Assembly (NCBI GenBank): GCA_013397075.1
Contig: VWZS01000638.1
Location: 632,847-696,846, forward strand
Source: Rhabdornis inornatus
Lineage: Eukaryota > Chordata > Aves > Passeriformes > Rhabdornithidae
DNA length: 64,000 nucleotides
Reading direction: 5' to 3'
How positions within the stretch are numbered: position 1 is the stretch's first letter; each line of letters opens with the position of its first letter. Made by a program: the position numbers and the translations under genes. The notes under the pieces are model-generated. The model was not told the DNA's origin. It worked only from the letters and a program-made list of their open reading frames with translations, and searched no databases. Shown here in pieces: positions 52,601-64,000 of the stretch.

Positions 52601-55600
52601 CTTCTCAATTAGCAAACATGGCAAGAAAAACAGAAACTGAGAATTTTGTGTATCAAGTGCTTCCAAGAAAAACAGCAAATTCCTAGTTTCAACTCTTTAT
52701 ACAGTATCAACCCACAAACTCTATGGTCAGACTTACTTTAAAAACCCTAACCGAAATAAAAGCCTGCCATAGCCAGCTGCATGGCTTACCAGCCTGCTGC
52801 CATCTGCAAAGATTGCAAACATCAGTTGGGATGTTTGTATGGTTTGTAGGGAAATTATATATATATATACAACATATATATAAGATATATATATATAATA
52901 TATATATGACCCTGAACATAACTTCCTCTGAAGATTTCAAGAGGCTACCATTTACACTGCTCTCCCAATCTTTATTAATAAGCAAGAACAGATAAAAGTG
53001 ACAACTAAGTTTATAATATATGACCATGTTTGTAAGTGGCCTTGACAATGAAAATATTCAGTCTTTTCAGCAACCTTGCTGGATCCTTCATGATTGAGAT
53101 TACAGTGGCTTACACAAGTCTGAAAAATGCTTTGCATATACTGTCTTCACCTTCGGCATATCTCTAGCTGCTTGGGCATGACAATCCAGTACCTACTTAC
53201 CTTCACACCTGCAGCAAGCCTTCCACAAGTTTTGGTTGCTAACTGCAGCTACATGTGAATAAGCAAGACCTCCCCACTCCAAAGGCCATGGGAAACCATG
53301 TAAAGCCTAAAATAATTAATCTAATAATCACGCAAAAATGTTAGGCATAGCATTCTGGAATAGACAACAAATCATAGCTTCACTGCTTCCAGATACCTCC
53401 TCCTAAAAATTCCTCCACAGCAACAGCTGGCAAGATTTGGATGCTATGTATGCATATATGCTGCATATCTGAGATAAACAGGTTTCCTATATCCACTCAA
53501 AAGTTGCAGAAAACTATATCCCCCCATTTTTAAGAGAGTGATTTCACAAGAGAACATCCACCACTTAGGATGATCTGATGAATTACATCAACTCAGCAGC
53601 TTGAGGACAGACTGGAAGGTTATAAAACACTTACACATTGTTTGATTTTAAGCTATGAGTCAAAAATTTGTTGAAAATGTATGGGTTTTCATACACAGCT
53701 TTATTTTGTGGGATCTTAAACTTATGGGTCATATAGCCTACTACCATGCAATCCTTAAATTCACTAATAAACATTTATATCAGAGAAACATGAGAAAATC
53801 AATGACAGGATATGTTGAGCTCAGATACCCCACTGTATTCTCAGGTCTAGCTATTCGCTTTTAAGTAATTTCAACTAAATTCGCAGCCCCCTTAAAACTG
53901 GTATAATAAACATATTGATTCTTCACTTCTTTTATTTCATGGCTGCATATACACATAGAGAAAGAAACTAAAACATTTTCATTCACACAGATCTTCCCTA
54001 GTGGTACAAATAATTCCGAATTGCTTACCAACTGAATGCAAATAAGTATAGCATAAACCAAAAAATAAAACATTTTTAAATGGTTGCTGATCCCCAAGAA
54101 AGCCAAAAGAATACGTAAAATTACTTTTCTTTCCATTGATAGCAGCCAAACACTTCAAAGACAAATCTCACAAGATGCATTGCTTATAGACCCAAGTTCT
54201 GGGTGTGTAAAAGCAATGACACACAGCCTCCACCTGGAGTTGGGTTTTGCTGCTAGCAGATAGAAGCCCTCAAGCTTATTCTGAGAGTACCTCCAAAAAG
54301 ACCTACTTTTTGAATAAACCCACATAAAGATTACGCTTGTTCAGCTGACAGTTTCAAGAGAACAGAGTTCCCTATCATCCATCAACATTTCTATCTTGGA
54401 TCTGCTACCTAATTGTGTTGCATAGATGGGCTAAGGACAATGATCTGGCAAAGAGTTAATAATTGTAATCTCAGAGGTTCCCAAGTAATTTTAGTAGAAG
54501 TAAATTGTCTCTCACTTGTTAGCAACAGTACTGTGAAGAGCAGTCTGTACAAAATCTTAATCCACCGGAAACAATTTTAACTAGATTTTCAGAGTCTTTA
54601 TCAAGGCTCTTAGTCAAAACTTAAATTTAACTACTATGGAGTAAGTTCAAGGTGCCAGCAGGAACCAATTAAAAGCTTTAGAATGCAAAACATATTTCCA
54701 GCAGACGTGCAGCAACAATGTTAAATGTCCTCAAAACGTGATCAGGAGCAAAGAGGTAAAGTTGACACCATTTGCCAACAGTGTTTCAGGAAAGTCCCAA
54801 CTGGAAATGGACACTGAAGAAAAGTGGAGGGCTCTTCCAATGCCATGGGTCTGTGTCAGATTCGGTAAAATACAAGATTGGTGAAGGCAAAATATAGAAA
54901 GGAATAAAAACAACCCTACCTACAGATGCAACAATAAGCTCAAACTAGCTACTACTAACTTGGTAAAAGAGATTGTAAAGTATGATCCACCATGATTTCA
55001 AAATGTCCGTTCCGTGCTCATCAGAAATCAAAGATACAAAGCAGAATACTAAAGACTCCTAGGAAAGGAACAGAGAATGAGAACAGAAACGTGTTATTAT
55101 GCCACACTATATGCAAACATTGTGATCTCATCTCTAGTGCTGCATGGTTATAATTATCACCCCCAGAAAAGAACAGAGAAGCAGAGGTGTCACAAAGAAA
55201 ATTAAGGATAAAGTGTAGGTACAGGCTGGCTCCATAGTAAGATTTTTCAGACTGAAGAAGAGACAACAGTAGTGAAATTATGAGAATGAGGCTTCTACAG
55301 CCACAAGCAGGACAGATGTGATGAGTTTAAAATAAAAATTATGACATTTCAGAATAAAACATAAAAAAATTCAATAAATGTATCTACTAGAGGAAGTTTA
55401 AGAGCAAGAAATCAAATTCCCCCAAACATAATGAAATTGTGAAACTCAATGCCATAGGATGCTAAGAGTCCAAAGAGAATATATGAGTTAAAAAAATACC
55501 TAGACAAATACTTGGAAAATACTGCATTCATACTGATTCAATTGCAGAAAACCAGAATAAATAATCAGAGAAATGAATACTACAAGCTTGCTCTGTTAGT

Positions 55601-57941
55601 TATGAGTAACAAGAATTAATGTGACCTTTGCTACAGAACAGCAGAGACAGGAGTAATGCAGGAACAGATTTCAGGATCTGCCATGTGGATAAAGCACACT
55701 AAACACACAGCCCCAGACATGAAAGTAGATGGGCATGTTGTCAAAACATATGGTGCTTTTAAAACTGTTCATTAAAACACTTCTAACATTCCCTGGGAAT
55801 TAAAGTTTTGCTGGTAAAATGTTATCTCCTCCTATAACTCTTTTCAGAAATTAATCTGAACCTTTACAGTAGCAGAATATAAACCACATAACAAAGTGGT
55901 TTAAGAAATCTGCAGCTGATTGATGGAAGTCAACTTTCTCCTCATGTGACCATGCAAGGTTTGAGAACTTTCATTCAATAATTTTATCTAAATACTTGCT
56001 TGAAAACTTGCCCCACAACTTCCATTTATTTCAACACTATGAATCTTTACATTATATATATTCCATGATTTTACATTATTTTAGAATATGTTGTTCTGTA
56101 CGTAACATATTACAATGCAAGTTGCAGCCTTCACTTTAACAGGAATTCAAGTTTCACCAAGTCATGAACACACCGCATACCTTTAAAGGTTTGTCAGGTT
56201 TTTAACTGACAATTAAGTTCTTTGTCATTTCAAGAGAAACATAAGGGACACAGACTTGTCTTGGTTTCTTCCACACTGGCTGTTATTCTCATCAAATGCT
56301 CCTATAAATGGCAATACTTTTTTGTCAGACAATTCTTGTACATTAATGTATTTGGATGTGGGAGTGAATAATTTTGAATAATTTTACTGAAATATACCAC
56401 TACCTATAGAAATGGTTTCATTTCATTTCAAGGGAACACAGATTCCTAGACAAACTGGTTTTGAAGATCCTATTTTTATTCTCTGTTCTTTCTTTTGCGG
56501 CTCTTTTTATTCTAGTTGCCAGGCCTTATCTGCCATGCCTTTTCCAAGTCTGTCCTCCTCTGCCCTCATCTCTCAGAACACAACCCTGTTCAATCACACT
56601 ATCAGCCATCTTTCCCCTCCCACCTTTTACACTGTTGTCCAGCATTCACATTTTCTGTCAACTGTGAATAAATGGCACCAGCAATAAAAAACACTTCTTG
56701 AGACACATTCATTTCTCCAAGGAAAAGCCATAAAAGTTGCCTTATTTTCATTCAGCTGGTCTTTTCCCCACTCACTACTTTTCTTGGTCAACCACTGCAC
56801 TAAGTTTGAAATCTGGTATAAAACTGGATTCGTGAACCCCCAGAAGTCATTACAGCAAGATTTTTCAACCATTACTTCCCAGTCTCCTGGGGAAGACCAT
56901 AAAACACTCACAAAAGCAAACACAGAAAGGAAAAGCCTATCACCAACAACTTTTCCCAGCTACTGGAAGTCTACAAGTTAAAAAGTCATAGCTCTGCTGC
57001 ATATGACCTGTAGAGCAGTAAATTCAGTAAGGATTTCCGAACACGGCAGAAATTCAGCAGTAAATAGCTGAGCTGAACAAACGCAAACCAGTTTAGCTAG
57101 CAAACAGTAAACGAGCTTGGCCTGAAGGGTCCAGGTCAGATGACGCCATCTTCAGCACAGCAACTACAAAATGAAGAGCACCTCAGAACAGCATAGCAAG
57201 ACCCTATGCTACCATTCGCAGAGACTTTAAAGGTCACAGCCAAAAACCACACAAAACTACTGACATGTTGCTGTCCCTGTCCAATCACAGATGAAAATGA
57301 CAAATACTCCTGTTAAACAGCTAACAGAGCAATGAAGCAAGAGAGAATCATTAAAATGATTGAGACTGTTCACCACAGGTATTAGCTTCCATAGTGCTGC
57401 ACTGATTTATTAATAAGTTTCCACTGCTACAGAAGTGTCAGCTGAACTCACTCCAGCTTCACCACTCTGGGCACACTAACAGTTTCCAGTGTGCAAAATA
57501 TGCTTGAGGGGTGCCTTCTAGAAATAAAACTGGCCAGTAACACATAAACCTTGGGGGTTTTTAAGAAATAGTACATATATTCCAAGCAAATTAAACCTTT
57601 GCTACAGAAGAATCACTCAGTAAGGGAAGAAAGTGGTGCTGTCTGGTCTACTTCCAGTTTTATTTCTAGAGCTACCTCTTACTTGTGGCGTCACACATCT
57701 CTGGAGAATTTCTTGTTTGGTCGAAAAGTTGACTCCAAGACTTCTTTTCCTATCTTTCTTTCTTCTTGCCTCTCCATGTAAATTCAGAATACCATCCAAA
57801 CACAACCATCTGCTTCTACACCCACAGAACCCTTCCTAGCATGAGTACACTACAGCCTGTGTAACACCTCTACTCCTCTCTGGCACGTCCTGGAAAGAAG
57901 GGAGAGGCACAGGCGGCCTGGGTGCTAGGGACAGAGCTCAC
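46606..57941. other. Intron 1 segment with a TA microsatellite
   Basis: About 11 kb of AT-rich intron. Apart from the TA tract at 52855-52908 and short hairpin-forming stretches (for example GAAGCATA with TATGCTTC near 49234-49268), nothing is recognised. Confidence 0.5.
52855..52908. repeat. Compound (TA)n microsatellite
   Basis: Several TA tracts broken by CAACA, AG and AA interruptions. Likely polymorphic and hairpin-forming. Confidence 0.9.
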
Positions 57942-58037
57942 CTCCAGTTCCCCATTGCTGAGAGGGCCACAGGACCACCAGCATCCTCCGTGTTGTGCCT
58001 TGTCACTCTCCAGAACGCTGTATGCTCCTGAATGACA
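57942..58037 (-). other. Candidate cryptic or alternative exon, 96 nt
   Basis: On the minus strand an acceptor ending GTTTTCAG and a strong donor CTGGAG|GTGAGC bound 96 nt that are open in phase 0 (32 codons, starting CHSGAYSVLESDKAQHGG). The local GC content is higher than its surroundings. It matches nothing I recognise in KIAA1549. In phase 1, the phase of intron 1, it would contain a stop, so as a cassette exon it would truncate the protein; it could be noncoding or a pseudo-exon. Confidence 0.2.
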
Positions 58038-61000
58038 CTGAAAACTGTTACATAAGCTAAAGTTTTGTTTATCAAATCGCATGTTACGTTTCAACATCAC
58101 GTTCTGTAAGTTCAGTGCAATTCATTACCATCTTGTTATTTTTTTGGTAAACAAGTGAATGTTTCCAAACCACTAAAACTTTACATCAATCTCCTCTAAA
58201 TCCCAGCCAAGGGAGGGAAACACAAGCAACATCACATGCTCTTGGTCAGAGCAGGTTTTGTCACTTATTCCAATAGAAGGTGACTGGAGTCAAGGGAAAG
58301 GAGAATTACAGTCCATGCTACATGATTATACTCCATAATGTCACTCTTTTGCAACATATAGCCAGAGGTGTATAAGGACAGAAAGTGACAATGTGATCTT
58401 CCATCCCCATCTCTGGCCTAATATGTTCATAAATCTTGCCTGAATTAACTCTTGCTTTTTAAAGTTTCCAACACAGTAAGTTGCTCTACAGATAATTATT
58501 CCTCATGGTTACAAATCTTGTCACTTCCACTCTGATGTTCTTCAGCTTCAATTTCCCCTCACTGAAAATCTCTCCTATCTGGTCCAAGTGTTCTTCCACT
58601 ACAGAATTAATATTTTCCATAATGCAGAAATTAAGTCACATCTCTATTGTTTCTAGAGCATGGTAACTAGGCTGCTAGTTTTGACATTTTCACCTGGAAA
58701 CATCCTTTCCAAAGCATCACAGGGATATTCGCTGAACCATTTCCACTTAGTCAATCAACATCCTTCCTGAGCAGTTGACATTCATAGCTACCACACAGCT
58801 GACACACAGGTGGGAAAACTTCCCAGCTTCCACTCATACATTTAAACCGTTTTCCCAACCATATCACTGCACAGTGAGCTCCTCTTCAACAGCCCACCAA
58901 ACTCTTACTCCCCCAACACATTCCCCTCCAGCCCCATATGACTGGTTTGCAGAAGTTTTTGCCATCTTATTGACAGAGAAACCAGTTCAGTCTCCCTGTG
59001 CTATTCATACAAAAACCTACCCACAAAAACAATCAAAATGAAATTTCCTACATGTATTTTATTCAAAATATTAGTGAACAAAACATGCTGATGTCTGTTC
59101 CACTGCATCTTTAAACAAACGGCTTTAATAAGCTTTTTAATCTAAAGCTAATACCTTATCACAACAGATACACCTTTGTGGAGTACACTTTTAAGGACTC
59201 AGCTCCCACGGGACACGTTATTCCCAACTCCCAATAACATGTCTGCAATCCAGAAAGTCACCTCATGTCTCTTTCACACTGCCAGACAAACCAACATCTC
59301 TGACACACTTAATGAACCCTAAACCAGCAACATCCCTCTCATGTTTGCAAGCAGTGTCCTACATTTATCATTCACTGGCCTAGTACCTTGTGTGATAATT
59401 TTAATAGTTCATGACAGAACTGCAGCAACGCTGTGTAAATGACAATGCACCTGCAAAATGCTACCCAAGGATTAATCTCACAGAAACTGGTGGAGCTGAA
59501 ATAGTAGGTCTTTCCACAGTGATAAGACAAGAGGATATACTCCAAATATTAAATTGTTCATTCATTAAGCTGGGCTAAAACTACTTTAACACAAATGCAG
59601 ATGCTGCTGTAACCTAAAAACTGAATGCTCCTCTCCCCACAGCTGAAGGATAAAAGCGGAAAACATACTCAGTAATGTTTTTCATTATCAATAATCCAGT
59701 TGTGGTAAATAGAAATGTTTGTGGTATCTCTCATTAAACATAGTTAACAATTGCTCCTCACAGCAAGTATGAAATTGGATAATGCCAACAATGCCAACAG
59801 AGACCTGCACAGGATTCCTTCCCTCTCCTCATCACCATTTTATTTTATCAACTTCTGTTACTGGGCAATAAAATCACTTAAATAGGGTTTTAAACAAGTT
59901 AGGGGGGAAAAAAAAGGAGCCTTCCTTCCTCTGTCATTAGGAATCTAAAATAGTCCAAACCACACGACTAAATGTATTTACCATTTTTTATCCTACTGTA
60001 ATGCCAAGATTCAAGCATGATCCATGCACTTTCTAGTAAGTTTAGCCAATTAACAAAATGTTTCAATTCCTCTGCCCTTCTTCCCCCTCTTATCCAGTAC
60101 ACTTCCAGGTTTAACAAGCTAGAGGATTTTAGAAACATGGCCTTCTCCCCTTCATCAAGAAGCGTTTCCCTACATGTACCAGATATATTCATGAGGGGTA
60201 AGATCCAGTTCAATAAAGAGACTAGACCTTTGCATGGAAGACAGCTTCCAAGGGCTCTAAGCTGGATAATATACTGGAGCTTATTTAATTTTAAGCATTT
60301 CTGAGGTAAATTACATTGCTTGGAGCATTAATCTCATCATAAGCTGAAGTATATGCAAAGTGAAAGAAACTTTTATATTTAACCAAGCAAAATTACACTC
60401 TCAAGACATTAAAAAGTAGCCCCAGTTATCCAATGCCAGCATGTCAGCATCTGTATTGTGGGTGCCATAAAGTGATGGTGCTGACAGGAGAATTAAGTTT
60501 ATCTGAACAGTCAGCACCTGTGTTTTTGACTCAAACCTGGTTTAGGAAGAAGAAAAACCTGTGTATTAAAAGACAAGCTACTGATACCATTTTTCACCAA
60601 ACATCTGGGACATAGCATAGCATCCTTGCTTTCATGCCTGCTCTGTAGAACTCAAGTGAGCAATGAAAAGCACTTCACCACATCAAGCTTGTGCCAAAGT
60701 TTTCTTACAGGAGTTTAGTAAATTTGCACGTAAATTCTTACTCCTTCCTCAATTTTGTGTCACACACCACTATTTCTACACTAGATATGGGAACATGCCA
60801 GGGATTTAAAAAAAAAAAAAGCTATGAACATCTGAATATTCACAATAGTACATCTTCTCAGCAAAGACTCTTTTTGGTGCTTCCTTTACTGTGAAAAAGG
60901 TTTCAGTGAAGTCCATATAACCCACAAAAATTTAATAAAACCTGGCATTTCTAACACCTGTAGTTTACTTTAAAATGTCAGCACATTCAGATTTGTATGG

Positions 61001-64000
61001 TGCTCTTGAGCCCTCTGGGTTGGTTTTTTTTCCCCTCCTTTCTCTGCAAGGGATGAGGAAAACTGAGAACTTGTCAGTTCCCAAACTGGTTTACATAAAC
61101 CAGACCTAATTAGAGCCTAAATCTGCTGGAGTCAGCATCATGAGAGATCTCCACATTTCCTCTAGTGTCTCAAAGACTACACCACCAGACAGTATGGACA
61201 GAGAAACACCTATTACTGATCTTCAAACAGTTATTGAACAGAGCCCATGAAAATTCTCGGTGTGAATAAAACGAAACTTGACTGAGATTCTATGCTGAAA
61301 TACATCCCTGTGGAAAATTTTCCTGCATTAGTTCTTAGTGGCAGCACAAAATTTTATTATTGAAGCTATCTATGGAGAACAGCAAAAGGTCTAAATCTTT
61401 TACACCATTATGGAGGGACATATAAGAAAGTTCTGTTTTTCAACGAAAGCCTATTCTGAAAAAAAGCCCTCCTCCATTTTAGGTAACACTGAGAACTGCA
61501 ATCATGATTTTTTTAATTGGGTGCCAGAGATGCTTTAGAATTTTTAACATTTTACATGCATGTGATGATATTTAAATCACTGTAAAGAAACCACAAAGGC
61601 AACACTTCCAGTTTCACACAAGTCTCTCTAAAGTGACCTACAATATATACTGCCTCAACTCACTTTTATTAGTTTTTCTCTGATGAGGCTTTCTCTCCCC
61701 AAGACACTGTTCCATCATTAAGCCAACATATAAATTAAACAAAATACTGAGTTTGGTATGACTTGGCTTTTAAAGACCACAAAGACAAAAATAAAAACCA
61801 CTTACACTGTAGTAAGTAACATGATGACTTATCCTTTTCTCCACAAAATTTCAGTATTCTTTTCTGCTCCCAACCCTCTACACTATCATAACCTTCAGGA
61901 AGACTCGTGTATTTTCTATTGTAAGATACATTCTATTCCATCAAAAGGGGCTGAGAACTGACCATGCTGCCTGTCAGTGTCCCTGCTGCCCCACACCATT
62001 AATTCAACTCTTCTGCTCACAGGAAAGTTGCCACCAGCAGTCACTGCCAGCAAGATCCCACTGAAAAAACCCTGCAAAAGTCTGCTGGAATTGATGAGTG
62101 TGTTCATTACAAAATATTTTGTCTCCGCTATTGACAGCGTTTTCAAATCCTGTCTCTCACATGGTAACATTGAGTCAGGCAGGAAAACAAACATCTCCAC
62201 TACCTACTTAAAGCCGAAGCTCACTAATTGGAATCTTGCTCTCTCTCGGATGATGTAGAAAACATCTTAAGCAGTAGTAGGCAGACAGCAACGATGTATG
62301 ACAGAATACCTGATTTCAGTCAGGTGTTAGACTTTTACCATTTCATTTTTGGGTCACCCAAATTCGCACTCCCAATATTTTCTTGCTTTTCACATGGTCC
62401 TGGCAGCCTAGCTTGCTGAATTAGGAGCATTGAGATCTCTAAAGATGTGCTTGATTCACCTCAGAACACCCAGGCATGTGTTTGCTGCCTTACTTACAAG
62501 TTTGGCTCGTTAGACCAGAACAAATTTCTAGCAATGGCCTGATTTGCACACACAGTAATACAGGTGTAACTACAAGGTGGTTTCCTGTTTGATAACTGAG
62601 TGTACAGAAATAGGAGACAGCCAAAAATGCAAGAGCAGCACTGGTTTAGCCAGTAGCCCAGCTAGTCCTCCAGGACCACAAGGCAGGAGCAGTGCAGTTG
62701 CTCAGGGCAGCAAGCAGATGGAGGGATGCCGAGCATGTTGGCAAAGCTCTGGGTCCATGAGGCTACACAGGGAGAGCACATGCAGAAACAGTGTGAAGAA
62801 AGGAACTGTCACATGGGGACTGAACAGTAAATAATTCTGAGGCTAGTGCAAGTGTTTGAAGCCAGGCCTAAAACAGAAGGCATCAACTGTAAAAAAAGGA
62901 TGTGCTAAAATGCATTAGCAAGAACACCGGTTCTCTATACCTGTCACAGTTAGAAAAGGGAAAATTCTTTATCTAGACAATTTATGGAGCTTAAACTTTC
63001 TCTACAAATTATAATATGACTGAGGACCAAGAAGACATTTTAATTCAACCATTGATAGGAATGTTTCCTTAAAGAAAATTTTTTTACTAGGTACTCTGAG
63101 TTGAACAAAGATCCACTCTCCTTTCAGCCAATAAAATTTTCACAAAGACCTACAATTCATAAAAATTACTAGCAAGTTATGCAATTCGAACGAGAAAGGA
63201 GTTGCTGTTAAAATGAAGGTCTCTCAATAGCAGAAGCTATTTAAGATCAAGCAAGTTCAAATTCAGTTGCTCCTTAACAAATTCATTTCAGAGCAAAAGA
63301 GAGCTGTGGTGCCATTCTGTCAGTGGCAGCTGTGTTTTGAAAGGTTCTTGCTGCTCCCTTCTGTCCCCTGATACTTACTGCTGCACTCAGAGGTACCAAT
63401 ACAATTGTTTGCATGACTCTATTCAGAGCTTTAAGAACTATCCCATTTAAAGGGGAAAAGACAAAACCAAAACAGTAAAAATATCACAATAAAATACTTT
63501 CAAACAAATACAGCCTATACAACAACCATACAAAAAACCCAAACAAAACAAAACAAACCTGATGAGACAAGTGAAGACAGAAGTAACAGAAACAAATTGA
63601 ATCATTCATGTCTGGCAAGAGACTACACTCCTCCTTCTTTCTCCTCCCCTTTTTTCCTAGTATTCTCTTCCCTAAGAAGAAAAAACCCCACCCATGCCTA
63701 ACAAGTTCTACTGTTAAGAGCTTGGAAGAAGTACACAGAATGCAAAAACCAACACAAGATGGAATCAGGTAATTTTTTCCTGGTCCTCGGTAAGATGGAA
63801 CTTCCTGCAACTTTCACTCTAAGACACAAGATATAGCAAATAATTTAAAAAAAGAACTTAAGTTTACTGTATTGGTTAGAAAAAACCATATTACCATGTT
63901 TGTGTAGCAAAATCTCTTGGTATTGTGTCTCCATTTGAATAGGAACATTTTATGACAATACAACATTCCAGACAAACATAAAACATTGATATGAAACAAG
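58038..64000. other. Intron 1 segment to window end, no recognised element
   Basis: About 6 kb of AT-rich sequence with small homopolymer runs (for example 60808-60820). I see no CpG island, exon 1 or known repeat before the window ends. Confidence 0.5.

Larger units (their letters stand above)
8502..64000 (-). other. KIAA1549: KIAA1549 intron 1 (partial, at least 55.5 kb)
   Basis: Everything above the exon 2 acceptor reads as intron. There is no GC-rich promoter or CpG island with a signal-peptide exon, which is what exon 1 of this gene should look like, so exon 1 probably lies above 64000. Human KIAA1549 also has, from memory, a first intron of tens of kilobases. The intron contains the CR1 fragments, gap, inverted and tandem repeats listed separately. 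No conserved exon of another gene was recognised on either strand; the open frames are short and lack family similarity that I can see. Confidence 0.7.

Overview
The window is vertebrate nuclear DNA, most likely from a bird. It is AT-rich and intron-dominated, and its recognisable repeats are copies of CR1, the non-LTR retrotransposon typical of birds and other sauropsids. No Alu, L1, tRNA, rRNA, CRISPR, operon or phage structure was seen. The low density (about five CR1 fragments in 64 kb) fits a bird better than a turtle or crocodilian, but this is an inference.

The one gene I can support is KIAA1549, on the minus strand. Two coding exons are visible: the giant mucin-like exon 2 (8501 down to 5823, 2679 nt) and exon 3 (4342 down to 4254, 89 nt). 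Their splice phases agree exactly: exon 2 starts and ends in phase 1, and exon 3 ends in phase 0. The ectodomain matches KIAA1549 in scattered conserved islands, and the exon 2/3 junction encodes the start of the conserved DUF3827 region (VCDITIPDAYLVTA then VLARRAVLRN). KIAA1549 is a single-pass membrane glycoprotein, linked in humans to photoreceptor cilia and retinitis pigmentosa and known as the fusion partner of BRAF in pilocytic astrocytoma.

Layout, low to high coordinate (3' to 5' for the gene): 1-4253 is intron 3, whose next exon is not in view; 4254-4342 is exon 3; 4343-5822 is intron 2; 5823-8501 is exon 2; 8502-64000 is intron 1, at least 55.5 kb. Exon 1, with the signal peptide, should lie beyond 64000.

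Intron 1 holds three minus-strand CR1 fragments (25957-26362, 27534-28445, 46036-46605), a plus-strand CR1 in two pieces (36640-36716 and 37115-38092), an assembly gap (28568-28601), AT microsatellites and a 26-base A run. It also holds structures not explained by known families: an imperfect inverted repeat with arms of about 300 bp (42890-44250), a diverged tandem duplication (about 18985-19345), a CpG-enriched patch with a signal-peptide-like ORF (11602-12180), and an open 96-nt pseudo-exon with good splice sites (57942-58037). Intron 3 holds a perfect 21-bp hairpin flanked by a third partial copy (726-786). I found no convincing new multi-gene system; the items above are the best candidates for a second look.
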